Shown here piece after piece: positions 1 through 8,108 of a stretch of DNA of 39,364 nucleotides. The first letter of the stretch is position 1; the number at the start of each line of letters is the position of its first letter. Position numbers and translations under genes: made by a program. Under the pieces are notes generated by a model. It made no database searches. It was not told the DNA's origin and was given only the letters and a program-made list of their open reading frames with translations. This DNA is from an uncultured Porphyromonas sp. (GTDB lineage Bacteria > Bacteroidota > Bacteroidia > Bacteroidales > Porphyromonadaceae), in assembly GCF_915070105.1 (NCBI RefSeq), contig NZ_CAJZFJ010000012.1, positions 1-39,364 of the forward strand, read 5' to 3'.

Positions 1-56
1 ATCTTCGGCGTATGCTCCTTGACGACCTTGCCCTCGCACTATGGTGATTTCATGCC
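1..56 (-). repeat. Partial copy A of the 197-bp palindrome-array element (leader part)
   Basis: Read on the minus strand, this stretch matches the leader of the element at 39242-39296 with about one mismatch in 55 bases. It also aligns more loosely with the leaders at 9882 and 19197. The copy runs off the window start, so its three palindromes would lie upstream of base 1. It is inverted relative to the other three copies. No protein is predicted across it. Confidence 0.85.
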
Positions 57-150
57 TCAGCCCTGCCCTCCCTATACCCGACAAATTCACTCACCCCCGA
101 ACACTGCCTATCTAACATACTCTATATCAAGCATACCAAGTAGGCAAAAA

Positions 151-219
151 CGCTCTTACCGAGAGCGTACTTGCGCTCTCGGTAAGAGCGTCCTCATCAC
201 CTATGTAAGGTGATTGAGG
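151..219. repeat. Two adjacent palindromes of a modular intergenic repeat
   Basis: Bases 151-167 pair perfectly with 174-190 (arm CGCTCTTACCGAGAGCG). Bases 192-201 pair with 209-219 around the loop TATGTAA, with one bulge (core CATCACCTATGTAAGGTGAT). The second palindrome and the sequence CTTACCGAGAGCG recur at 35161-35213, and a CATACCGAGTCC motif follows at 224-235. This looks like a dispersed palindromic repeat. A terminator role is possible, but there is no nearby plus-strand gene and no T-run. Confidence 0.75.
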
Positions 220-235
220 CGAACATACCGAGTCC

Positions 236-1020
236 TCTACTGGGCTCTCGATATCTTCACTGAAGCACGCTTCTAGAGCCCGTCACAGCGAGGGAATGAG
301 GTCGCCCAATGGCGGTTAAGAGCTGTACCTAGGAGAGACCGCAAGACCTCTTGCGGGGAAGGTGACATGAAACAGGGCTCAGAGCAACCTACCCACGATG
401 ACGAAGACGACCTACTCCGCCCCTCGCCGATCCAACACACGACGACACACCCCAAGATACGACTCAACATGATCCAAAAGGCGGACACCCCACAGCCCAA
501 AAGACGGACACAACAGCCCCCAAAGAGGGCTGTAGATACGAGCATCTACGGGAAGAGAAGACTCCTTAAATATTTTATTATGTGCACCTTACACCACATT
601 TAGAAAACTATTACTAACTTTCGCCCAAAGTCAAGGAGAGAAACTCTCAATAGCGAATAACACAACTATTATAATGATGCCCCTAGCGACACGACATGAC
701 ACAATGACCCCTCACCCCTAACCCTCGCTCTACAGCACGAGGGGGTAGCCTCCCCGCCGTACTCCTACCTCATGAGGACAAGGGTGAACAGCATACTCCA
801 CACCCAAAGCAAGATCCAGGCTAGTCTACATAAGACCTTATCAGAAACACGAAAGGTAATACGCAGGAGCCCTTACCGCTCCTGCTCTTGATCGTGCCTC
901 CGTGACAGCCCCTGTGGGAAACACATCTGCACCCCGGCCGATCATACTCACCCATACCTAAGCTCTGGAGGTAACATTAGGAGACCTCACAGAGAGAATT
1001 TTTGATACACAACAATCCTT
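236..1020. other. Intergenic stretch with no gene recognised
   Basis: I see no convincing gene here. Short open frames at 273-545 (minus) and 367-603 (plus) overlap each other, have no recognisable domain or signal sequence, and are rich in Pro, Arg, Thr or Ser, as random translation of this GC-rich DNA would be. A degenerate -7-like TAACTTTC lies near 614-621, too far from the next gene for me to call it a promoter. Confidence 0.5.
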
Positions 1021-2730
1021 ATGAGACAGATACTAAGATATGCGATGGGGCTACTTGCTCTCCTCCTCGTCCTCCCCGCCTGTAAGCGGAGCAATGACAT
1101 CGAAGAGCCCACGCTAGACCTATCCAAGAACACCCTCACCTTCGCTAAGGAGGCCTCTGAGCAGAGCGTCACCGTACAGACCAACAAGGACAGCTGGACG
1201 GCCTTCGTTACCCAAGGGGATTGGCTCGCACTCACTCAAGAGGGCACTACCCTCAAGGTCAAGGCTCAGGCTAATAACCAAGGGACTGAGCGCACCGCCT
1301 CCGTCGTCGTCAATGCCAGTGGACTACAGCGTGTGATCGCCGTCAAGCAGACCTCGGGGAGCGTCATCCTCGAGCCCGACAGAGCACTCGTTGAGATCCC
1401 CGCTGAGGGTAAGACCGAGAAGGTCTACTTCGAGACCAACACCAATCAGGTCAAGGTCGCTCTAGGGGCAGAGGCTGACTGGCTCACCCTCACTCAGGGT
1501 CGCAACAGCTTCACCGTCACCGTCAAGGCCAACGAAAAGAGCAGCAAGCGCTCCGCCAAGGTCATCCTCACTGCTGGTACCGCCACCAAGGAAGTCGAGA
1601 TCCGTCAGGCAGGCAAGGAGTTCTATGTCCTACCCCTAGTTGACTTCCCCGCCGACCTCACCCGAGTATGTGCCTACGAGCAAGGGCGTAACCACATCTT
1701 GATCAAGACCCCCGATGGCTTCATCAACAAGAACTACTATCGCTTCCTGACTAAGAGCCCTGTGATGACCTTCATCCAGTACTACTTCGACACGGAGAAT
1801 GCTAAGGGCTTCGCTGGTGCCTCCTCCGTCTGCTTCGACACCAAGCTCGTGAAGGACAATGCAGAGTTTGATGCCTTCCTGGCTGACAACGGCTTCACCG
1901 ACAAGAAGCAGGGCAAGGACGCTAACGAGATCGTCTACCGGCACGCTCGCGTCGACCTCGTTGTCACCGTCACCGTCCAGTCCAACGGCGCTATCATCGC
2001 TACCGAGTACCAGCCCAAGGGACAGGACAAGGACTACCCCACCTTCTCCACCCTCCCCATGACCAATCAGACGAAGTACATGGGTGACCGAGATATGGCC
2101 ATCAAGGGTACCAAGCCCGAAGGGAAGAAGAAGGATGAGATCCGCAAGATCGAGACGGAGCAATACGGCTGTGAGCTCGCCCCTGACGTCAAGCAGGAGA
2201 ACTACGACCGCTTCGACGCCAGCAAGAAGTCCTTCGAGGGCGAAAGCTACCGTGGATACTTCTACGTCGTTCCCTCCAAGACCATCCCCGACAACGACAA
2301 GTACATCGGCATGGTAGAGGGTACGCAGGCTATGTACCCCAACACGACCCTCGGCTACTGGGCAGACTTGCTCGGTCGCTACAGCCTGACGAAGGAAGCT
2401 AAGGCTCTCTTCGAAGGTAAGGGCTTCAAGTTCTGGAAGAAGCTCAGCAACGGCTACGATGCCTTCCTCGATAAGCCCAACAATCAGGCTTACCTCATGC
2501 GTGTCGTACCCAGCTTCAAGGGCAAGCCTACCATCGAACTCCAGTCCTCATACGAAGACCTCAGCGATATCAACCTCGGCATGCCTAAGGGCGGTGTCTC
2601 CGTCGAAACCCTCGCTGACTACAAGGCCTTCCTCAAGGCTAAGGCTAGAGAAGACGCTGCAGCTCATCGCCTAATGGAACGTGCTGCACGTGGTCACGAG
2701 CTCCTAGTCAAGAAGGGACTCGTTCGCTAA
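1021..2730 (+). CDS. BACON-domain lipoprotein with unknown C-terminal region
   Basis: This is a predicted outer-membrane or periplasmic lipoprotein of 569 residues. The N-terminus has a hydrophobic segment ending in a lipobox, LPAC, with Cys21 as the lipidation site. Residues about 33-110 and 115-200 look like two BACON domains, with the usual DWLxLTQ-type strands (GDWLALTQ, ADWLTLTQ) and closing VKQT/IRQA strands. BACON domains are common in Bacteroidota surface proteins and are thought to bind carbohydrate or mucin or act as spacers. I do not recognise residues 205-569; they seem to contain two related halves, each with an F-GF--K motif followed by beta-strand-like sequence. Codon use is strongly biased to C-ending codons, like pfp and unlike the neighbouring GH92 gene, which suggests high expression. 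There is no SusCD pair beside it. A strong hairpin follows the stop. Confidence 0.85.
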   Translation: MRQILRYAMGLLALLLVLPACKRSNDIEEPTLDLSKNTLTFAKEASEQSVTVQTNKDSWTAFVTQGDWLALTQEGTTLKVKAQANNQGTERTASVVVNASGLQRVIAVKQTSGSVILEPDRALVEIPAEGKTEKVYFETNTNQVKVALGAEADWLTLTQGRNSFTVTVKANEKSSKRSAKVILTAGTATKEVEIRQAGKEFYVLPLVDFPADLTRVCAYEQGRNHILIKTPDGFINKNYYRFLTKSPVMTFIQYYFDTENAKGFAGASSVCFDTKLVKDNAEFDAFLADNGFTDKKQGKDANEIVYRHARVDLVVTVTVQSNGAIIATEYQPKGQDKDYPTFSTLPMTNQTKYMGDRDMAIKGTKPEGKKKDEIRKIETEQYGCELAPDVKQENYDRFDASKKSFEGESYRGYFYVVPSKTIPDNDKYIGMVEGTQAMYPNTTLGYWADLLGRYSLTKEAKALFEGKGFKFWKKLSNGYDAFLDKPNNQAYLMRVVPSFKGKPTIELQSSYEDLSDINLGMPKGGVSVETLADYKAFLKAKAREDAAAHRLMERAARGHELLVKKGLVR

Positions 2731-2795
2731 GTACTTTCTACTCTATGGAGTACACTAGAGGCTAACTAGCGCCCATACTCCATATAATATATAAG

Positions 2796-2861
2796 CCTAC
2801 CCCACTAGGGAGGGACGAGCAGTACAAGCTCAGCTCTCCACCTAGTGGGGTAGGTCTCTTT
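2796..2861 (+). terminator. Hairpin terminator after the BACON lipoprotein gene
   Basis: Bases 2796-2809 (CCTACCCCACTAGG) pair perfectly with 2841-2854 over a 31-base loop. The second arm is followed by the T-rich TCTCTTTGT. It sits 65 bases after the stop and before the GH92 promoter, so it separates the two genes. Confidence 0.7.
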
Positions 2862-2943
2862 GTCCGTCTATAAACCTGCATCCGAAGGGAGAGGAGAGAC
2901 AGGTGGAAGGTACTGTGCTCAGGGGCATTCGGTGACTTTGCTG

Positions 2944-2951
2944 TATCTTTG
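2944..2951 (+). promoter_or_regulatory. Bacteroidota -7 promoter element upstream of the GH92 gene
   Basis: TATCTTTG matches the TAnnTTTG -7 consensus exactly. No well-spaced TTG-type -33 element is clear. It lies 66 bases before the GH92 start, which gives a short plausible leader. Confidence 0.55.
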
Positions 2952-3017
2952 GAGAGATAGGGGAGCAGGTATCTCCTACCCCACTTTACCTACTCACTGA
3001 ATATCACGATATATAAT

Positions 3018-5306
3018 ATGACTGGAATGCTCCATCGTAGGGGGATCTATACCCTCCTCATTAGCCTCGCACTCTATAGCTGCCGAGGGACACTATCCTC
3101 ACAGGAGGAGACGCTCGACCCCATAGACTATGTAGAGACCAATATGGGAGGGATCAGTCACCTACTTGTCCCCACTTACCCTACCATACACCTGCCCAAC
3201 AGCATGATGCGTATCCACCCCCAGCGGGCGGACTATGCTTCGGAGCAGATTGCAGGCCTACCCCTCATCTTGACGAGTCATAGAGGGGTATCAGCCTTCG
3301 CCCTCAGCCCACGCAGTTCGGTGACCGACTCCATCCCCACCGTCACACACTACAGCTACGATGCCGAGGTGGTGCGCCCCTACTCCTACGAGGTGCGTCT
3401 CCTAGAGCCCGAGGTGCAGGTGAGCTATGCACCTGCGGCACAGAGCGCCCTCTACAGCCTGACCTTCGAGGGCGAGGGCACGGGACGATACCTCGTCCTC
3501 TCTAGCGCCGAGGGCGAGCTACAGGCCTTCGGACGCACGATACGTGGCTACCAGCAGCTAGAGGACTCCACACGTGTCTATATCTATGCCGAGAGCGACA
3601 TCACCCCTCAGTCCTACGGGGTACGTGGTGAGCATACGGGGCTGGTAGCGATGACCCCCCAGCAGGCAGAGGGACGTACGATCGTCCTCTCCTATAGCCA
3701 GCCCACAGTGCGCTTACGCTACGGCGTCTCCTATATCAGTGTAGAGCAGGCACGGCGCAATGTAGAGCGTGAGATCCAGTCCTATGAGGTACAGCTGGTG
3801 GCCAAGGCGGCACGCAACGAGTGGACCAAAGCCCTCGGGAAGGTTCAGGTCGAGGGTGGCACAGAGGCCGAGCGTCGCACGTTCTACACTTCTCTCTACC
3901 GCACCTATGAGCGCATGGTGTGCATATCCGAGGATGGACGCTACTGGAGTGCCTTCGACCGACAGGTACACGACGACGCAGGAGTCCCCTTCTACACCGA
4001 CGACTGGCTCTGGGACAGCTACCGAGCAGCCCACCCCCTGCGCATCCTACTTGACCCTCTCAAGGAGCAGCAGATGCTCACCTCCTACCTCCGTATGGCA
4101 GAGCAGTCCCCCGAGGGGTGGCTCCCTACCTTCCCCGAGGTCACAGGCGACACCCATCGTATGAATGGGACACATACCATAGCCTCCTTCGCAGATGCTT
4201 ATGCCAAGGGACTCACGGGCTTCAACCTCAGCGCTGCCTATGAGACCGCAAGTAAGACGCTACAAGAGAAGTCCTACCTCCCATGGACACGTATACCCAA
4301 GGGACCTCTCTCTGAGTACCTCGACAAGCACGGCTACTTCCCCGGCCTACGCATCGGTCAGCAGGAGACCGATCCCCGTGTGACGAAGTGGGAGAAGAGA
4401 CAGAGTGTAGCGGTGAGCCTCGGGGCAGCCTACGACTACTGGTGTCTATCACAGCTCGCCAAGTTCGCAGGGCATGACGAGGAGGCTGCAGGCTACCTAC
4501 GTCGCTCCTACGACTACCGCAAGCTCTTCAACTATGCTACAGGCTTCTTCCATCCCAAGGACGACCGAGGGCACTTCATCCAACCCTTCGACTACGAGCT
4601 GTCCGGAGGCCTAGGAGCACGAGACTACTACGATGAGAACAATGCCTACACCTACCGCTGGGATGTCCAGCACAACCCCGCAGACCTCATCTATCTGATG
4701 GGAGGCAAGGAGCGCTTCATCGGCTACCTCGATGAGACCCTACGTACACCTCTGAGCAAGAGTAAGTGGGAGTTCTACAGTACCCTTCCCGACCAGACAG
4801 GGGGCGTAGGTCAGTTTTCGATGGCCAATGAGCCCAGCCTCCACATCCCCTATCTGTACAACTACGCAGGTGCACCTTGGCGGACACAGCGACTCGTGCG
4901 TAAGCTGATCGATACGTGGTTCCGCCCCGACCTGATGGGGGTACCTGGTGACGAAGACGGTGGAGGTCTGAGCGCCTTCGTGGTCTTCTCGATGATGGGT
5001 ATTTACCCTGTCACACCTGGACTACCTATATATAATGTCGGTACCCCCTTCTTCCCTCGGGTGACGCTGCAGCTGTCCTCTGGTCGCACCTTCGTGATCG
5101 AGGCGAAAGAGACCTCCACCACGAATAAGTACATCCAGAGTGCCGAGCTCAATGGCAAGCCTCTTGACCGAGCCTGGCTACGCCACAGCGAGCTCGCAGC
5201 AGGAGGACGACTCGTACTCGTGATGGGGTCTCGCCCCAACAAGGCCTGGGGAGCAAATACCCCTCCCCCCTCAGCTGAGCGAATCGACCTCAAGCCTGCC
5301 AAGTAG
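3018..5306 (+). CDS. GH92 family alpha-mannosidase lipoprotein
   Basis: This is a glycoside hydrolase of family 92, which comprises calcium-dependent inverting exo-alpha-mannosidases acting on high-mannose N-glycans and related glycans. The protein has 762 residues, a usual length for the family. Residues 10-22 form a lipoprotein signal ending LYSC (Cys22), so it is probably anchored in the outer membrane or periplasm. Family features seen: the linker and catalytic-domain start EAERRTFYTSLYRTY, the DDWLWDSYRAAHPL motif, MANEPSLHIPYLYNYAG, and GDEDGGGLSAF at about 644-654 followed by FSMMGIYPVTPG and the YNVGTPFFP strand. The acidic GDEDGG and NEP residues are those expected for catalysis and calcium binding. 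It is probably monocistronic, with its own TATCTTTG promoter and a long inverted repeat after it. Linkage preference (alpha-1,2, -1,3 or others) cannot be read from the sequence. Confidence 0.95.
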   Translation: MTGMLHRRGIYTLLISLALYSCRGTLSSQEETLDPIDYVETNMGGISHLLVPTYPTIHLPNSMMRIHPQRADYASEQIAGLPLILTSHRGVSAFALSPRSSVTDSIPTVTHYSYDAEVVRPYSYEVRLLEPEVQVSYAPAAQSALYSLTFEGEGTGRYLVLSSAEGELQAFGRTIRGYQQLEDSTRVYIYAESDITPQSYGVRGEHTGLVAMTPQQAEGRTIVLSYSQPTVRLRYGVSYISVEQARRNVEREIQSYEVQLVAKAARNEWTKALGKVQVEGGTEAERRTFYTSLYRTYERMVCISEDGRYWSAFDRQVHDDAGVPFYTDDWLWDSYRAAHPLRILLDPLKEQQMLTSYLRMAEQSPEGWLPTFPEVTGDTHRMNGTHTIASFADAYAKGLTGFNLSAAYETASKTLQEKSYLPWTRIPKGPLSEYLDKHGYFPGLRIGQQETDPRVTKWEKRQSVAVSLGAAYDYWCLSQLAKFAGHDEEAAGYLRRSYDYRKLFNYATGFFHPKDDRGHFIQPFDYELSGGLGARDYYDENNAYTYRWDVQHNPADLIYLMGGKERFIGYLDETLRTPLSKSKWEFYSTLPDQTGGVGQFSMANEPSLHIPYLYNYAGAPWRTQRLVRKLIDTWFRPDLMGVPGDEDGGGLSAFVVFSMMGIYPVTPGLPIYNVGTPFFPRVTLQLSSGRTFVIEAKETSTTNKYIQSAELNGKPLDRAWLRHSELAAGGRLVLVMGSRPNKAWGANTPPPSAERIDLKPAK

Positions 5307-5340
5307 GGCTGGAGCCAATAGGGGGTAGGAGTGGATAGGT

Positions 5341-5467
5341 CTAATAGGTCCAATGGGTCCAATAGGTGCAATAGGTCCAATAGAAGCCTACCCCACCACA
5401 GACTCTCAGCCTAGGACGCATTGGATATTACACCTATTGCACCTATTGGACCCATTGGACCTATTAG
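5341..5467. repeat. 36-bp perfect inverted repeat built from 9-bp units
   Basis: Bases 5341-5376 are the exact reverse complement of 5432-5467, around a 55-base loop. Each arm is itself made of 9-bp units related to AATAGGTCC (on the right, GGACCTATT). The structure lies between the GH92 stop and the helicase start. As RNA it would form a very stable hairpin and could end transcription or protect the 3' end. A related single-sided array lies at 35324-35374, and both end in GACCTATTAGCCCC. Confidence 0.9.
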
Positions 5468-5572
5468 CCCCCTCCCCCCTAGTCCTAGCTCTCTCCAGCC
5501 CTCCCCCCCTACTCCGCAATCCCTACCCTGCTCCACTAGCATTCATAATACTACGACAGCCTAAAAGAAGTA

Positions 5573-7852
5573 ATGCAACGACAGCAATACGTCCATGAGT
5601 TCATTGCTCATACCAGCCACAATATCTTCCTCACAGGGAAGGCCGGTACGGGTAAGACCACCTTGCTACACCAGATACGGACAAAGACCTACAAGAGCTG
5701 CATCGTAGCAGCTCCGACTGGGATAGCAGCCCTCAACGCTGGAGGGGTGACACTACACTCTCTGCTCCAGCTCCCCATCGGAGCCTTTATCCCCGACTCC
5801 TCGGCAGAGCTGACCAATATCCCCACAGACCAGCTCTTCGTCACCCCCAAGGGGATACACCGCCACATACACCTGCAGGATCGCAAGATACGTCTACTAC
5901 GTGCTATGGAGCTCCTCGTCATCGACGAGGTCAGTATGCTACGAGCCGATACGCTCGACCTCATAGATGTCGTACTGAGGTCTGTGCGCCGTAGTCCTCT
6001 ACCCTTCGGTGGTGTGCAGGTACTCTTCATCGGTGACCTCCTGCAGCTCCCCCCTGTCGTCAAGCCACAGGAGTGGGCGGTGCTCCAGCACTACTATGAG
6101 AGTCCCTTCTTCTTCCATGCACAGGTACTCCGGAAGTATCCCCCTCTCTACATCGAACTGACTCACGTCTACCGCCAGCAGGATGGAGCCTACCTAGAGC
6201 TACTGAACCACCTCCGCTACAACAGCCTTACTGAGGCCGATCACTCCTGGCTACAGAGCCGTATCGACCCTCACTTCGACCCCATCCACAACGAGGGCTA
6301 CGTCACCCTCACCACGCATAATGCTCGGGCAGATGAGATCAACGAGCGAGCCCTCAATGCCCTCCCGGGTGGCTATCAAGACTATCATGCACGCATCTCG
6401 GGTGAATTCCCCCAGCATCTCTACCCAGTAGATCCGCTACTGAAGCTGAAGGTAGGTGCACGTGTGATGATGATCAAGAATGACCAAGAGATCCCTCGAC
6501 GCTTCTACAACGGTATGCTCGCCACAGTCGAGCACATGGAGGGGGATGAGCTCTGTGTACGACTCGAGAACGGAGAACTACTTAACGTCCCCCACTACTC
6601 GTGGGAGAACGCCCGCTATGTACTCAAAGAGAAGACCGGGCAGACAGAGGCAGAGGTGCTCGGTACCTTTAGCCACTACCCCATTCGCTTAGCCTGGGCG
6701 ATCACCATACACAAGAGTCAGGGGCTGACCTTTGACCGAGCAGCCATCGACCTAGAGACTGTCTTTGCCTCGGGACAAGCCTACGTAGCCCTCTCTCGCC
6801 TACGTAGCCCAGAGGGACTTACCCTGCTCTCCAGCATCAGCCCAAGGACACTCACGACACCTCAGCCCATCGTAGATTACGAGGAGACACGTGTGGAGGA
6901 TAGCGTACTGGAGAGCACACTTACCGCCGAACGCACGACCTACTGGAGGACACAGTGTCTCACTGCCTTTGCCTGCCAAGAGTGCACACGACTCTGGCGA
7001 GACCATGCTTACAGCTATCGTATGGAGAGCGAGCGTAGCAAGAAGAGTGCCTTCGGAGACTGGGCGGCAGAGTCCCTAGCCAAGATGGAGCAGATACAGC
7101 AGGTAGCCGACCGCTTCATCGTACAGCTTCAGAGCCTTTGGACACAAGGCGAGGAGGCACTACCCCTAATCGCAGAGCGCATAGGGAAGGCGTCGGAGTA
7201 CTTCCTTCCCCTATGGCGAGAGCTCCTCGTGGGGCTTCTGGAGGTACAGGTCAAGGCTCGGGGGCTAGGCAAGGTCAAGGAGTTCGTCGCTGAGCTCGAC
7301 GAACTACAGCGGGTAGTCACCCAGCACATCAGCCTAGTCATACGCATACAAGCCTGCATACAAGCTCTAGGCAAGGGCGTCTATCCCGACCGAGAGAGCA
7401 CCCAGATAGACGAACAGATAGAGACTTGGTTCAGGGAAACCCGAGCAGCCGTCAAGACACCATACATCGTCCCCGCCCCCAGCACGGAGAAGACCAAGAA
7501 GCGCGAGCCTAAGGCCAAGAAGGAGCCCAAGCTATCGACCCAAGAGCAGACGCTACAGCTCCTCAAGCAAGGCAAGAGCTACCTAGAGATCGCCGACGAA
7601 CGCTCCCTACAGCCCTCCACCATCCTCGTGCATATCGCTCAGCTCCTAGAGCAGGACCTCATCACCGAGAGAGAAGCAGGCATAGAGGAGGAGACGATGC
7701 AGGAGCTCATCCCACACTTCGAGAAGATGAACCCCGAGGAGGGGCTACGTCCCGTCATGGAGGCCATTGGCGAGGCTCATCCCTATGGCATCCTACGCCT
7801 CTACCTCGCAGCCTACCGCCATCTCCATGCTCCTCGCTCCTCGAGGAGGTGA
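5573..7852 (+). CDS. PIF1/RecD-like superfamily 1 helicase with C-terminal helix-turn-helix
   Basis: This is a predicted ATP-dependent DNA helicase of 759 residues. Walker A is GKAGTGKTT at 22-30, Walker B is VIDEVSM near 116-122, and motif III is GDLLQLPP at 154-161. The HVYRQQD motif follows. The UvrD_C_2-like C-terminal helicase motif ITIHKSQGLTFD lies near 377-388, followed by QAYVALSRLRSPEGL. After a helical middle region, a lysine-rich linker leads to a helix-turn-helix-like domain at about 655-715 (SYLEIADERSLQPSTILVHI), of the kind found at the end of many Bacteroidota PIF1-like proteins and some RecQ proteins. These enzymes are presumed to act in genome maintenance, such as unwinding stalled or G-rich structures. 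The gene stands alone, and its ATG at 5573 is well placed at the start of the helicase fold. Confidence 0.9.
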   Translation: MQRQQYVHEFIAHTSHNIFLTGKAGTGKTTLLHQIRTKTYKSCIVAAPTGIAALNAGGVTLHSLLQLPIGAFIPDSSAELTNIPTDQLFVTPKGIHRHIHLQDRKIRLLRAMELLVIDEVSMLRADTLDLIDVVLRSVRRSPLPFGGVQVLFIGDLLQLPPVVKPQEWAVLQHYYESPFFFHAQVLRKYPPLYIELTHVYRQQDGAYLELLNHLRYNSLTEADHSWLQSRIDPHFDPIHNEGYVTLTTHNARADEINERALNALPGGYQDYHARISGEFPQHLYPVDPLLKLKVGARVMMIKNDQEIPRRFYNGMLATVEHMEGDELCVRLENGELLNVPHYSWENARYVLKEKTGQTEAEVLGTFSHYPIRLAWAITIHKSQGLTFDRAAIDLETVFASGQAYVALSRLRSPEGLTLLSSISPRTLTTPQPIVDYEETRVEDSVLESTLTAERTTYWRTQCLTAFACQECTRLWRDHAYSYRMESERSKKSAFGDWAAESLAKMEQIQQVADRFIVQLQSLWTQGEEALPLIAERIGKASEYFLPLWRELLVGLLEVQVKARGLGKVKEFVAELDELQRVVTQHISLVIRIQACIQALGKGVYPDRESTQIDEQIETWFRETRAAVKTPYIVPAPSTEKTKKREPKAKKEPKLSTQEQTLQLLKQGKSYLEIADERSLQPSTILVHIAQLLEQDLITEREAGIEEETMQELIPHFEKMNPEEGLRPVMEAIGEAHPYGILRLYLAAYRHLHAPRSSRR

Positions 7853-8108
7853 TCCCCTTTCCTTGGCTCTTCACACAATTACCTCGGCGAGGCTTCCTCC
7901 CACACTCACACGTTAGCTGAGCCCTAGGATACGACTCCTTAGGGAGGTGTCTTGCTAAGCACTTCGACCCGTGCCCGTCCCCTGATGTAGAGGGTGATGG
8001 ACACGGTTCTCATCTTACCCCGATGACAGCCATGGGGCATATTCGAATAAAATTTAAGATATTTGTACTACGAAAGTTAGAGATAATTATATAGAATTAT
8101 TCAGTCCA

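Noticed and set aside
273..603. Two overlapping small frames near the window start
   Set aside because: Opposite strands, no domain, signal peptide or promoter; composition looks like random translation of GC-rich DNA.
1636..2163. 175-codon minus-strand frame
   Set aside because: It lies opposite the BACON lipoprotein gene and its Val/Leu/Gly/Asp-rich composition is what the antisense of C-ending codons yields; no signal, domain or promoter.
5003..5598. Frames through the 9-bp repeats encoding Leu/Asp-rich strings
   Set aside because: The strings arise from the 9-bp period; the frames overlap GH92 or the helicase and have no gene-like start or domain.
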